Of a stretch of 64,000 nt of DNA, positions 24,915 to 32,845 are shown piece after piece. Source of the DNA: Pseudonocardia phyllosphaerae (GTDB lineage Bacteria; Actinomycetota; Actinomycetes; Mycobacteriales; Pseudonocardiaceae); assembly GCF_046546475.1 (NCBI RefSeq), contig NZ_JBKGXS010000002.1, positions 248,001-312,000 of the forward strand, read 5' to 3'. The notes under the pieces are model-generated. The model worked only from the letters and a program-made list of their open reading frames with translations, did no database searches and was not told the DNA's origin. Position 1 is the first letter of the stretch, and every line of letters starts with the position of its first letter. The translations under genes were made by a program, and so were the position numbers.

Positions 24915-26012
24915 CTAGGGGTGCTCGACGCGGTTGCCGTCGTCGTCCCAGTGCTCGGCGACCTTCTTGCTCGGCTGTACCCGCGGCGGCTCGCCGGGCT
25001 GCTTCGGGTGGTCCGGCGGCCAGTTCAGCTCCCCGCCGGGCAGGGTCTCCCACAGCTCCAGCAGCGGCTCCAGCGAGTACGCCTGCTCGTCCATCTCCGC
25101 CCACGGGTCGCCGCCGGCGAGGTACTCCGGCACGGTCGTCAGGTCGAACTCGGCCGGGTCGTCGAGGGCGGCGAGACGTTCCCAGGTCAGTGGGGTGCTC
25201 ACCGGGGCACCCGGGCGGGCGCGCAGGCTCCAGGCGCCGGCGATGGTGCGGTCGCGGAGATTCTGGTTGTAGTCCAGGAAGAGCCGGGCGCCGCGCTCCT
25301 CCTTCCACCACGAGGTGGTGACGCCGCCGTCGCGCCGCTCCAGCTCGCGGCCGAGCCCGATGGCGGCGTGCCGGACGTCGTCGAAGCTCCAGCGCGGCTC
25401 GATGCGGACGTAGACGTGCACGCCGCGGTTGCCGCTGGTCTTCGGGAACCCGCGCAGGCCGAGCTCGGCGAGCAGCTCGCGGGTGACGCCGGCGACGCGG
25501 CGTGCGTCGGCGAACGTCGTGCCGGGCTGCGGGTCGAGGTCGATGCGCAGCTCGTCGGGATGGTCGAGGTCGGGGCTGCGGACCGGCCACGGGTGGAACG
25601 TCAGCGTGCCCATCTGCGCCGCCCACACCAGCGCGGCCGGTTCGGTCGGGCACAGCTCGTCGGCGGTGCGGCCGCTGGGGAACCGGATCCGGGTGGTCTC
25701 GACGAAGTCGGGGGCGCCGCGGGGCAACCGCTTCTGGTAGAAGCCGTCGGCGTCGCGGTCCTGCGGGCCGGTCGCCAGCCGCATGCCCTCGCGCCAGCCG
25801 CCGGGCCAGCGCTCCATCGCCGTCGGCCGGTCGCCGATGCTGCGCATCATGGTGGGGCCGACGGTGGCGACGTACTCGCAGACCTGCAGCTTGGTGATCT
25901 CCGGGGTCCGGCCGGTCGCCGCGTAGACGACCCGGCCGGGGCTGGACACCCGCACCTCTCGCGGGCCGTCCGGCCCGTCGACCGGCAGCATCACGGCATC
26001 GCGGCTCGCCAC
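24915..26012 (-). CDS. stand-alone LigD-type primase-polymerase
   Basis: A 365-residue protein that is only the polymerase domain of bacterial LigD (archaeo-eukaryotic primase fold). The metal ligands are Asp158 and Asp160 in RIDLDPQPG and Asp247 in FLDYNQN; KTSGNRGVHVYV (191-202) is the conserved nucleotide-binding segment. There is no ligase or nuclease domain and no ku gene in the window. In mycobacteria such separate polymerases (PolD-type) accompany LigD and fill gaps or add ribonucleotides at breaks. The C-terminus is proline- and lysine-rich. It is convergent with the binding-protein gene and divergent from msrB. Confidence 0.88.
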   Translation of the reverse strand: MASRDAVMLPVDGPDGPREVRVSSPGRVVYAATGRTPEITKLQVCEYVATVGPTMMRSIGDRPTAMERWPGGWREGMRLATGPQDRDADGFYQKRLPRGAPDFVETTRIRFPSGRTADELCPTEPAALVWAAQMGTLTFHPWPVRSPDLDHPDELRIDLDPQPGTTFADARRVAGVTRELLAELGLRGFPKTSGNRGVHVYVRIEPRWSFDDVRHAAIGLGRELERRDGGVTTSWWKEERGARLFLDYNQNLRDRTIAGAWSLRARPGAPVSTPLTWERLAALDDPAEFDLTTVPEYLAGGDPWAEMDEQAYSLEPLLELWETLPGGELNWPPDHPKQPGEPPRVQPSKKVAEHWDDDGNRVEHP

Positions 26013-26104
26013 GGCGTGAACCTACCGCTGCGGGGTGTCCGCCGACACCGCTCGCCCTCCCGCGGTCACGGGCGTGCACGGCGGAGACGGGTTAGCGTGG
26101 GTGC

Positions 26105-26554
26105 ATGGGTCTGTTCAACCGCAACACCACCGCGGCGGCCGAGGAGCTCCCGGCGCCGGCGGTGCAGAAGTCCGAGGACGAGTGGCGGGCCCAGCTCAGC
26201 CCGGCCGAGTTCCAGGTGCTCCGCAAGGCCGGGACCGAGCGCCCGTTCACCGGGGAGTACACCGACGAGAAGCGCACCGGCGTGTACCGCTGCCGGGCGT
26301 GCGGGTCCGAGCTGTTCCGCAGCGACTCCAAGTTCGATTCGCACTGCGGGTGGCCGTCGTTCTTCACCCCGCTGGCCGGGGACGCCGTCATCGAGCGCAC
26401 CGACTCCAGCCTGGGCATGGAGCGCACCGAGGTGCTGTGCGCGAACTGCCACGGCCACCTGGGGCACGTGTTCGCCGGTGAGGGCTACGGCACGCCCACC
26501 GACCTGCGCTACTGCATCAACTCGGTGTCGCTGGAGCTCGAGCCCACCGAGTGA
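26105..26554 (+). CDS. msrB: peptide-methionine (R)-S-oxide reductase MsrB
   Basis: A 149-residue enzyme that repairs the R form of oxidised methionine. The catalytic Cys137 lies in RYCINSVSL. Two CxxC pairs (Cys63/66 and Cys112/115) hold the structural zinc. Cys81 in HCGWPSF is in place as a possible second redox cysteine, and GHLGHVF is the substrate-binding stretch. The N-terminal 20 residues are a low-complexity extension. It is cytoplasmic and recycled by thioredoxin in known members. It stands alone, divergent from the LigD-type gene, and ends at a strong terminator shared with chdC. Confidence 0.95.
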   Translation: MGLFNRNTTAAAEELPAPAVQKSEDEWRAQLSPAEFQVLRKAGTERPFTGEYTDEKRTGVYRCRACGSELFRSDSKFDSHCGWPSFFTPLAGDAVIERTDSSLGMERTEVLCANCHGHLGHVFAGEGYGTPTDLRYCINSVSLELEPTE

Positions 26555-26566
26555 GCCTTCCCGACA

Positions 26567-26608
26567 CGACGGCGGCCGGTCCCGGAGCTCCGGGGCCGGC
26601 CGCCGTCG
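26567..26608. terminator. bidirectional terminator between msrB and chdC
   Basis: CGACGGCGGCCGG (26567-26579) pairs perfectly with CCGGCCGCCGTCG (26596-26608). The loop itself is a smaller palindrome, CCCGGAGCTCCGGG. It lies between two convergent genes. Confidence 0.75.
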
Positions 26609-26627
26609 TCGGTCGTGCGGGTGCTGA

Positions 26628-26666
26628 GGCAGGGACAACTACGGCAGGGACTACTACGGCAGGGAC
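26628..26666. repeat. 15-bp tandem repeat spanning the chdC stop
   Basis: GGCAGGGACAACTAC, GGCAGGGACTACTAC and a final GGCAGGGAC follow one another at 26628-26666. Read on the minus strand in the chdC frame, the last codons Ser-Leu-Pro-stop are repeated after the true stop. Confidence 0.8.
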
Positions 26667-27349
26667 GCGACCAGGTCGCCGACCTGGACCCGCGGCCCGG
26701 TGTAGAACGGGGTCTCCTCTCGGACGTGCCGGCGGGCCTCGGTGGCGCGCAGGTGCCGCATGAGGTCGACGATCCGGTACAGGTCGTCGGCCTCGAAGGC
26801 GAGGATCCACTCGTAGTCCCCCAGCGCGAACGCGGGGACGGTGTTGGCCCGGACGTCGGGGTAGTCGCGGGCCTCCATGCCGTGGTCGGCGAGCATCTTG
26901 CGGCGCTCGGCGTCGGGCAGCAGGTACCACTCGTAGGAGCGGACGAAGGGGTACACGCAGATGTAGCCCTTCGGCTCCTCCCCCGCCATGAACGCCGGCA
27001 CGTGGCTCTTGTTGAACTCCGCCGGGCGGTGCAGCGCGGTCTGGCTCCACACCGGCTCCGACGCGCGGCCGAGCGCGGTGGTGCGGCGCAGGTCGTTGTA
27101 GGCGGCCTGCAGCGGCTCGATGTTCTCCGCGTGCCACCAGATCATGTAGTCGGCATCGGCACGCAGGCCGGCGAGGTCGTAGACACCGCGGACGGTCACG
27201 TCCTTGTTCGCCAGCGAGTCCAGGTACTCCGTCGCCTCGCGACCCGCCGCGGCACGGTCGTCACCGAGCTTGCCCGGCTCGATCCGGAACACCGACCACA
27301 TGGTGTAGCGGATGCTGTCGTTGATGGCTTTGACGTCGACACGGGCCAT
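26654..27349 (-). CDS. chdC: coproheme decarboxylase (HemQ/ChdC)
   Basis: A 231-residue chlorite-dismutase-fold enzyme that turns iron-coproporphyrin III into haem b using hydrogen peroxide, the last step of the coproporphyrin-dependent pathway of Gram-positive bacteria. IRYTMWSVFRI opens the first ferredoxin-like half. YPFVRSYEWYLLP (about 132-144) carries the reactive tyrosine region, and the ADHGMEARDYPDVRANTVPAFALGDYEW region carries the proximal haem histidine. It is last in the leftward haem cluster, 32 bp after cgoX. Its final codons are part of a 15-bp tandem repeat. Confidence 0.93.
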   Translation of the reverse strand: MARVDVKAINDSIRYTMWSVFRIEPGKLGDDRAAAGREATEYLDSLANKDVTVRGVYDLAGLRADADYMIWWHAENIEPLQAAYNDLRRTTALGRASEPVWSQTALHRPAEFNKSHVPAFMAGEEPKGYICVYPFVRSYEWYLLPDAERRKMLADHGMEARDYPDVRANTVPAFALGDYEWILAFEADDLYRIVDLMRHLRATEARRHVREETPFYTGPRVQVGDLVASLP

Positions 27350-27381
27350 GACCCGATCCTACGCCCGAGGTCAGGGCACCC

Positions 27382-28815
27382 TCACCGAGGAGTGACGAGC
27401 CCCGCGGCCAGCCGATCGGCGGCAGCTCGGGCGGTCCCGACGCAGGCCGGGACGCCGACACCGTGCAGCATCGCGCCGGTCACCTCCAGCCCGGCGACGC
27501 CGGCGAGGGCGCCGGTCAGCGCGGCCACGACGTCACCGTGCCCGACGCCGTACTGCGGCAGGCCGCCGCCCCAGCGGGCGACGTGCGCGGCGACCGGCTC
27601 GGCACCGATGCCGTCCAGCTCGGACAGTGCGCGGCGGGTGCGGGCGACGAGCTCGTCGTCGTCGACCTGCAAGCCGGCCTCCTCGCCGAACCGGCCGGTG
27701 GACGCCCGGATCCGGACGAGGCCGTCGGCGCCGAGGTGCGCCCACTTCGCCGAGGAGTGGGTGACACCCTTGACCGGCAGCGGCTCGTCGGCGGCGACCA
27801 GGCAGCCCGACGTGGCGGGCATGCCGGTCACGTCGCAGGCACGGTAGGCGAGCGCCACCACCGCCGACGACGCGAGGTCGATCCGCCCCGCCGCCGCGGC
27901 CGCGGCGGGCACCACCGGCTCCAGCAGCCGGCGCACCGCGGGCGCGGGGACGGCGAGCACGACGGCGTCGACGTCGAGGTACTCCGGCGACGGCACCGGG
28001 CCGAGCGTCAGGCGCCAGGCGTCGGGGGCCGCACCCGTCCCGGTGTGCTCCAGCGCCCGCACCGTCACCCCGGTGCGTACCCGGGCCTTCGCGGCCCCGG
28101 CGAGGGCGTCGACCAGCTCCCGGTAGCCGCCGCGCAGCGCGCCGAACACCGGCCCGGCGAGCGTGCCTGCCCTCTGCCCGGACGCGGCCATCCCGGCCCC
28201 GGCGGCGGCGGTCACCGAGCCGGCGCCGTCGTCGAGGGCGGTGGCCAGCGCCGGGACGGTGGCACGCAGGCCGAGGGCGTCGACACGGCCGGCGTAGACC
28301 CCGCCGAGCAGTGGATCGGCGATCCGGTCGACGACCTCCGGGCCGAAGCGCTCGCGCAGCAGCGCGCCCAGCGCGACGTCGGACCCGGGGGTCCAGGACA
28401 GCGGCCGCGTGGCCTCGGCGGCGGCGCGGGCGAGACCGTCGGCGGACAGGACGCCGTCGAGCGCGGCGGCCGGGCCGGGTACCCCCATCAGCGTCCCGCG
28501 GGGCAGCCCGACGGTGCGGCCACCGGCGCGGATGGTGGCGGTGGCGGCCGTGGGGTGGGTCAGCGAGTCGCCGAGCCCCAGCTCGGTGACGAGGTCGAGC
28601 ACCTCGGGGCGGCGCACGAGGAAGGCCTCCGCGCCGACGTCGACCGGGGTGCCGGCCAGGTCCACGGTGTCGAGCACTCCGCCGAGCCGGTCACGCTGCT
28701 CCAGCAGCAGGATCTCCGCGGCCGGGCCCAGCTGCGTCCGGAGCCGGTGCGCCGCGGCGAGACCGGAGACCCCGCCACCGACGACGGCGACCCGGGGCGC
28801 GGCCCCCGCGGTCAC
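27382..28815 (-). CDS. cgoX: coproporphyrinogen III oxidase (CgoX/HemY)
   Basis: A 477-residue FAD protein of the protoporphyrinogen-oxidase family. VAVVGGGVSGLAAAHRL (9-25) is the dinucleotide-binding motif, followed by LEQRDRLGGVLDT. GCLVAADEPLPVKGVTHSSAKW is in the substrate half, and the C-terminal GLEVTGAMLHGVGVPACVGTA contacts FAD. In actinobacteria with chdC this enzyme oxidises coproporphyrinogen III rather than protoporphyrinogen. GTG 28815 overlaps the hemE stop (GTGA), so the two are translationally coupled. Confidence 0.93.
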   Translation of the reverse strand: MTAGAAPRVAVVGGGVSGLAAAHRLRTQLGPAAEILLLEQRDRLGGVLDTVDLAGTPVDVGAEAFLVRRPEVLDLVTELGLGDSLTHPTAATATIRAGGRTVGLPRGTLMGVPGPAAALDGVLSADGLARAAAEATRPLSWTPGSDVALGALLRERFGPEVVDRIADPLLGGVYAGRVDALGLRATVPALATALDDGAGSVTAAAGAGMAASGQRAGTLAGPVFGALRGGYRELVDALAGAAKARVRTGVTVRALEHTGTGAAPDAWRLTLGPVPSPEYLDVDAVVLAVPAPAVRRLLEPVVPAAAAAAGRIDLASSAVVALAYRACDVTGMPATSGCLVAADEPLPVKGVTHSSAKWAHLGADGLVRIRASTGRFGEEAGLQVDDDELVARTRRALSELDGIGAEPVAAHVARWGGGLPQYGVGHGDVVAALTGALAGVAGLEVTGAMLHGVGVPACVGTARAAADRLAAGLVTPR

Positions 28816-29885
28816 GGGAGCGGCTGGGCGTGGATCGTCTCGACGGCGCGGGTGATCGCGTCCGGGTCGGTCGCGGGGAGCACCCCGTGGCCGAGGTTGA
28901 ACACGTGCCCCGGGGTGCGGGTGCCCTCGTCGGCGATCCGGGCGACCTCGGCGTCGACGGCGTCCTGCCCGGCGAACAGCACGGCCGGGTCGAGGTTGCC
29001 CTGCACCGGGGTCGCTCCCCCGGCGCGGCGGGCGGCCTCGTCGAGCGGGGTGCGCCAGTCGACGCCGATGACGTCGGCGCCGGCCTCGGTCATCGCACCG
29101 AGCAGCTCACCGGTCCCGACGCCGAAGTGGATCCGCGGGATACCGGAGATCGACCCGAGCACCGCGGCGGAGTGCGGCAGCACGAAGCGGCGGTAGTCGC
29201 GCTCGGACAGCGCCCCGGCCCAGGAGTCGAACAGCTGCACGGCGTCGGCCCCGGCGGCGACCTGGCGGCGCAGGAAGGTGCCGGTCAGCGTGGCGAGCTT
29301 GCCCATCAGGGCGTGCCACAGCTCCGGGTCGGAGTACATGAGCGCCTTGGTGCGCTCGTGGTTGCGGCTGGGCCCGCCCTCGATCAGGTAGGACGCGAGG
29401 GTGAACGGGGCACCGCAGAAGCCGATCAGCGGCGTCGTCCCCAGCTCGGGCAGCAGCAGCCCGATGGCCTCGCCGACCCGGTCGGCCTGCTCGGGGGCCA
29501 GCTCGGGCAGCGCCTCGACGTCGGCGGCGGTGCGCACGGGGGCGTCCATCACGGGCCCCGTGCCGGGCACGATGTCGACGCCGATCCCGGCCAGGTACAG
29601 CGGCACGACGATGTCGGAGAACAGGATCGCCGCGTCCACCCCGTGCCTGCGCACCGGCTGCAGGGTGATCTCGCAGGTCAGCTCCGGGGTCAGGCACGCC
29701 TCGAGCATGGCGTTGCCCTCGCGCAGCTTCCGGTACTCCGGCAGCGAGCGCCCGGCCTGGCGCATGAACCACACGGGCAGGCGCGAGGGACGACGCCCGT
29801 GGGCGGCGTCGAGGAACGGGGATCCGGCGAGGTCGCGACGCGCGGCCGGAGCGGGGGCGTCGCCTGCGAGGGTGCCTGCTGTCAT
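28812..29885 (-). CDS. hemE: uroporphyrinogen decarboxylase
   Basis: A 357-residue cytoplasmic enzyme that removes four carboxylates from uroporphyrinogen III to give coproporphyrinogen III. PVWFMRQAGRSLPEYR (about 37-52) is the substrate-binding signature with the key Arg, and AAILFSDIVVPLYLAG contains the catalytic Asp. IGFCGAPFTLASYLIEGG and PGHVFNLGHGVLP are other family blocks. A 20-residue low-complexity N-terminus is slightly longer than usual. It is the first gene of hemE-cgoX-chdC and divergent from the DUF3000 gene. Confidence 0.96.
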   Translation of the reverse strand: MTAGTLAGDAPAPAARRDLAGSPFLDAAHGRRPSRLPVWFMRQAGRSLPEYRKLREGNAMLEACLTPELTCEITLQPVRRHGVDAAILFSDIVVPLYLAGIGVDIVPGTGPVMDAPVRTAADVEALPELAPEQADRVGEAIGLLLPELGTTPLIGFCGAPFTLASYLIEGGPSRNHERTKALMYSDPELWHALMGKLATLTGTFLRRQVAAGADAVQLFDSWAGALSERDYRRFVLPHSAAVLGSISGIPRIHFGVGTGELLGAMTEAGADVIGVDWRTPLDEAARRAGGATPVQGNLDPAVLFAGQDAVDAEVARIADEGTRTPGHVFNLGHGVLPATDPDAITRAVETIHAQPLP

Positions 29886-29979
29886 GACCGGCCCATCGTC
29901 CCACGCGCCCGCGGCGCCCGCGCACGCGCCCGGCGCGCCTGCCCGTACCGGCCGACGGGCGTGCCTAGAGTGTCCCGCC

Positions 29980-30588
29980 GTGCCCGACCCGATCTCACCA
30001 CCACCGCTGTTCCGCCGCGCCGTGCGCTCGCTCGGTGCCGTGGCGCCGCGTCCGGAGCTCGTGGTCCGCCCGCTCGAGGCCCCGCCGAGGCTCGCCCCCT
30101 ACAGCTGGGCGACCAGCATGGAGGCCGACATCGGCCACCGTGGGGACGGCACCGACGATCTCGACGAGCCGGACACCTCGGGCCGGCTGATCCTGCTGCA
30201 CGACCCGGACGGCCACGAGCGGTGGCAGGGCACCTTCCGGCTCGTCTGCTTCGTCCAGGCCCGTCTCGAGGCGGGTCAGCTGGGTGACGAGATGCTTCCC
30301 CGGATCGGGTGGTCCTGGCTGACCGATGCACTCGATCAGGCGGGCGCCGGTCACACCGCGCTCGCGGGCACGGTGACCCAGACGTCGTCGGTCCGGTTCG
30401 GCGGCCTGCAGGACGGGCCGGACGCCGAGCCGCCGCAGGAGGACGACGTCGAGCTGCGGGCCTCCTGGTCACCCACGGAAAGTGACGGTGACCTGTCCCG
30501 ACACGCCGCAGCGTTCGCCGCGCTCATCGCGACGGCCGCCGGGCTGCCACCGGTCGGCGCAGTACCGCTCAGCCGTTCGCCGGGCTGA
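29980..30588 (+). CDS. DUF3000 family protein
   Basis: A 202-residue protein of the actinobacteria-specific DUF3000 family, function unknown. Characteristic stretches are PPLFRRAVRSLGAV, RLAPYSWATSMEADI, GRLILLHDPDGHERWQGTFRLVCFVQA and LPRIGWSWLTDAL. The GTG at 29980 gives VPDPISPPP as the N-terminus; upstream sequence in the same frame is not protein-like. Its place between hemE and the RNase D gene is a conserved actinobacterial neighbourhood. Confidence 0.85.
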   Translation: MPDPISPPPLFRRAVRSLGAVAPRPELVVRPLEAPPRLAPYSWATSMEADIGHRGDGTDDLDEPDTSGRLILLHDPDGHERWQGTFRLVCFVQARLEAGQLGDEMLPRIGWSWLTDALDQAGAGHTALAGTVTQTSSVRFGGLQDGPDAEPPQEDDVELRASWSPTESDGDLSRHAAAFAALIATAAGLPPVGAVPLSRSPG

Positions 30589-30614
30589 TTCCTGCTGGTC
30601 AGTGACCCGTGGCA

Positions 30615-30632
30615 GATTCGTGGCCACGAATC
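30615..30632. repeat. perfect 18-bp palindrome upstream of the response regulator
   Basis: GATTCGTGGCCACGAATC reads the same on both strands with no spacer. It lies 27 bp after the DUF3000 stop and about 200 bp before the GTG of the LuxR-type regulator, a suitable place for a dimeric regulator to bind. Confidence 0.7.
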
Positions 30633-30831
30633 GTCACCCGACGGAGTGGGACGACGGCCACACGTGTGTAACTTCGCGGCCCAGAAGTTCGAGTGCACAC
30701 GCGACGTTAGGCCGCATGGCGGGATACCATCTCCGCCATGGCACCCACCCGGGCGGCCGAGCGCCACTCTCCGTCCCTCGGGTTCCGGTGTTGGTCGGGG
30801 GCTGACGACCGACTCCAGGAAGGTTGACGAC

Positions 30832-31578
30832 GTGGCTGTACTTGGCCAGCAAGCGCCCGCACAGGGCTCCGGGAACGCCGCCACCGGCGGTGCCCCGCTC
30901 GGTGGAGCGATGCTCTCGCCGTCGATGGTCCCGCACCCGCGGGAGGAGTTGTTCACGGTTCTCGTCGTGGACGACCACCCGCTGCTGCGCGAGGCGATCG
31001 CCGGCCGCCTGCGCACGATGGGCGCCGGCACCGTGCACGAGGCGGCCTCGGTGACCGAGGCGCGGGCCCGGGCACACGCGGCGGGTCCGTGCGACCTCGC
31101 CATCCTCGATCTCACACTGCCCGACGGCAGCGGCCTGGACCTGGTCAGCGAGCTCCGCTCCCTCGGGTGGAACCGGCTCGTCGTCCTGGCCTCCTCCGAC
31201 GACCCGTACGCGGTCCGCTCGGCCTTCCAGGCCGGCGCGCAGGCGTACCTGCTCAAGTCCGCGTCGCCGTCGGTCGTGACCGACGGGGTCAAGCGGGTGC
31301 TCGACGGCGGCGTCTACGCCGACCCGACGGTCGCCCCGCTGCTGGCCACCGGCTCCCGGGTGCCCGGAACCGACAACACCCCGCGCGAGCTGTCGGCCCG
31401 CGAGGTCGAGGTGCTGCAGCTGGTAGCGGACGGGCAGTCCAACAAGGAGATCGGTGAGGCGCTGAACCTGTCGGCGCTGACCGTGAAGAGCCACCTCTCC
31501 CGGATCGGGCGCAAGCTCGGCACGGGTGACCGCGCCCAGATGGTGGCGCTGGCGATGCGTGCGGGGGTCATTCGCTGA
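30832..31578 (+). CDS. LuxR/NarL-type response regulator
   Basis: A 248-residue two-domain regulator. After a 40-residue glycine/alanine-rich start, the receiver domain begins at FTVLVVDDHP; Asp93 in LAILDLTLPDG is the phosphorylation site, and LASSDDPYAV and AYLLKSAS contain the switch Ser and Lys. The LuxR helix-turn-helix is at about 185-245 (LSAREVEVLQLVADGQSNKEIGEAL, TVKSHLSRIGRKLG). No partner kinase is adjacent. GTG 30832 follows AGGAAGGTTGACGAC. The start of the RNase D frame follows directly, so the two genes are likely co-transcribed. Confidence 0.9.
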   Translation: MAVLGQQAPAQGSGNAATGGAPLGGAMLSPSMVPHPREELFTVLVVDDHPLLREAIAGRLRTMGAGTVHEAASVTEARARAHAAGPCDLAILDLTLPDGSGLDLVSELRSLGWNRLVVLASSDDPYAVRSAFQAGAQAYLLKSASPSVVTDGVKRVLDGGVYADPTVAPLLATGSRVPGTDNTPRELSAREVEVLQLVADGQSNKEIGEALNLSALTVKSHLSRIGRKLGTGDRAQMVALAMRAGVIR

Positions 31579-31658
31579 ACCAGGGGCCGGGCACAGGGGG
31601 CGACACGGAGGTCATCCGGTCGCCCGGCTCGGCGAGTCCGGACGGTTCACCCGATCCG

Positions 31659-32837
31659 GTGCCCCTGCTCCGGCCTGCCGACGGCCTGCCCCCGGTGACG
31701 GCGTCCGCGGACGCCCTCGCCGAGGTCGCGTCGGCGTTCACGTCCGGTACCGGCCCGGTCGCCGTCGACGCCGAACGGGCCTCGGGTTTCCGCTACTCCC
31801 AGCGCGCCTACCTGGTGCAGCTGCGCCGCGAGGGTGCGGGCACCGCGCTCGTCGACCCCATCCCGCTGCACGGCGCGCTGACCCCGCTCGCGACGGCCCT
31901 GGACGGGCCGGAGTGGGTGCTGCACGCCGCGTCCCAGGACCTGGCCTGCCTGGCCGAGATCGGGCTGCGGCCGGCATCGCTGTTCGACACCGAGCTGGCC
32001 GGACGCCTGGCCGGGCTCCCCCGCGTCGGGCTGGGCCCGATGGTGGAGAACCTGCTCGGGCTGTCGCTGGAGAAGGGGCACGGGGCCGCGGACTGGTCGC
32101 GGCGGCCGCTGCCCGAGGACTGGCTGGTCTACGCCGCCCTCGACGTCGAGGTGCTGGTCGAGCTGCGCGACGTGCTCACCCGGATGCTCGACGAGGCAGG
32201 CAAGCTCGAGTGGGCCCGCCAGGAGTTCGAGGCGGTCCGCACCGCCGGGCCGCCTGCCCCGCGCGCCGAGCCGTGGCGGCGGACCTCGGGCATCCACAAG
32301 GTCCGCAAGCCGCGCCCGCTGGCCGCGGTCCGCGAGCTGTGGCAGGCCCGCGACCAGCTCGCCGCCGAGCGCGACATCGCGCCGGGCCGGGTGCTGCCGG
32401 ACGCCGCGATCGTCGACGCCGCGGTCAAGAACCCGGAGTCTCCGCAGGTCCTGGCCGGGCTGCCGGTGTACCGGGGCCGTTCCCAGCGCCGGCTGGCCCG
32501 CTACTGGTTCGACGCACTGCGCCGCGCCGCCGACCTGCCGGACTCCGACCTGCCCCGCGGTTCCGCCCCGGTCGACGGCCCGCCGCCGGTGTCGCGCTGG
32601 GCCGACCGCGACCCGGACGCCGCCGCCCGGCTGTCCGCGGCCCGCTCGGCGCTGGCGTCGGTGTCGGAGTCGCACGACGTGCCGGTGGAGAACCTGCTCC
32701 AGCCGGACCTGCTGCGCAGGCTGTGCTGGGCCCCGCCCGCCGACGGCGACGTCCGCGGCGCGCTGGGCACCGGCGGTGCGCGGCCCTGGCAGGTCGAGCT
32801 GCTGGCCCCGCTGCTCGAGCCGGTCCTCGCGCCGTAG
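31659..32837 (+). CDS. rnd: ribonuclease D-like 3'-5' exonuclease with HRDC domain
   Basis: A 392-residue protein. The DEDDy exonuclease domain carries Asp37 and Glu39 in AVDAER, Asp94 in AASQDLACL, and Tyr158 with Asp162 in YAALDVEVL. An HRDC domain follows at about 225-305 (PLAAVRELWQARDQLAAERDIAPGRVLP). Such enzymes trim tRNA and other stable RNA 3' ends. The GTG at 31659 is the first usual start in frame after the upstream gene; the frame remains open back to 31575, so a longer N-terminus through a rare start is possible. It is convergent with the histidine kinase gene. Confidence 0.88.
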   Translation: MPLLRPADGLPPVTASADALAEVASAFTSGTGPVAVDAERASGFRYSQRAYLVQLRREGAGTALVDPIPLHGALTPLATALDGPEWVLHAASQDLACLAEIGLRPASLFDTELAGRLAGLPRVGLGPMVENLLGLSLEKGHGAADWSRRPLPEDWLVYAALDVEVLVELRDVLTRMLDEAGKLEWARQEFEAVRTAGPPAPRAEPWRRTSGIHKVRKPRPLAAVRELWQARDQLAAERDIAPGRVLPDAAIVDAAVKNPESPQVLAGLPVYRGRSQRRLARYWFDALRRAADLPDSDLPRGSAPVDGPPPVSRWADRDPDAAARLSAARSALASVSESHDVPVENLLQPDLLRRLCWAPPADGDVRGALGTGGARPWQVELLAPLLEPVLAP

Positions 32838-32845
32838 CCGCCCGG

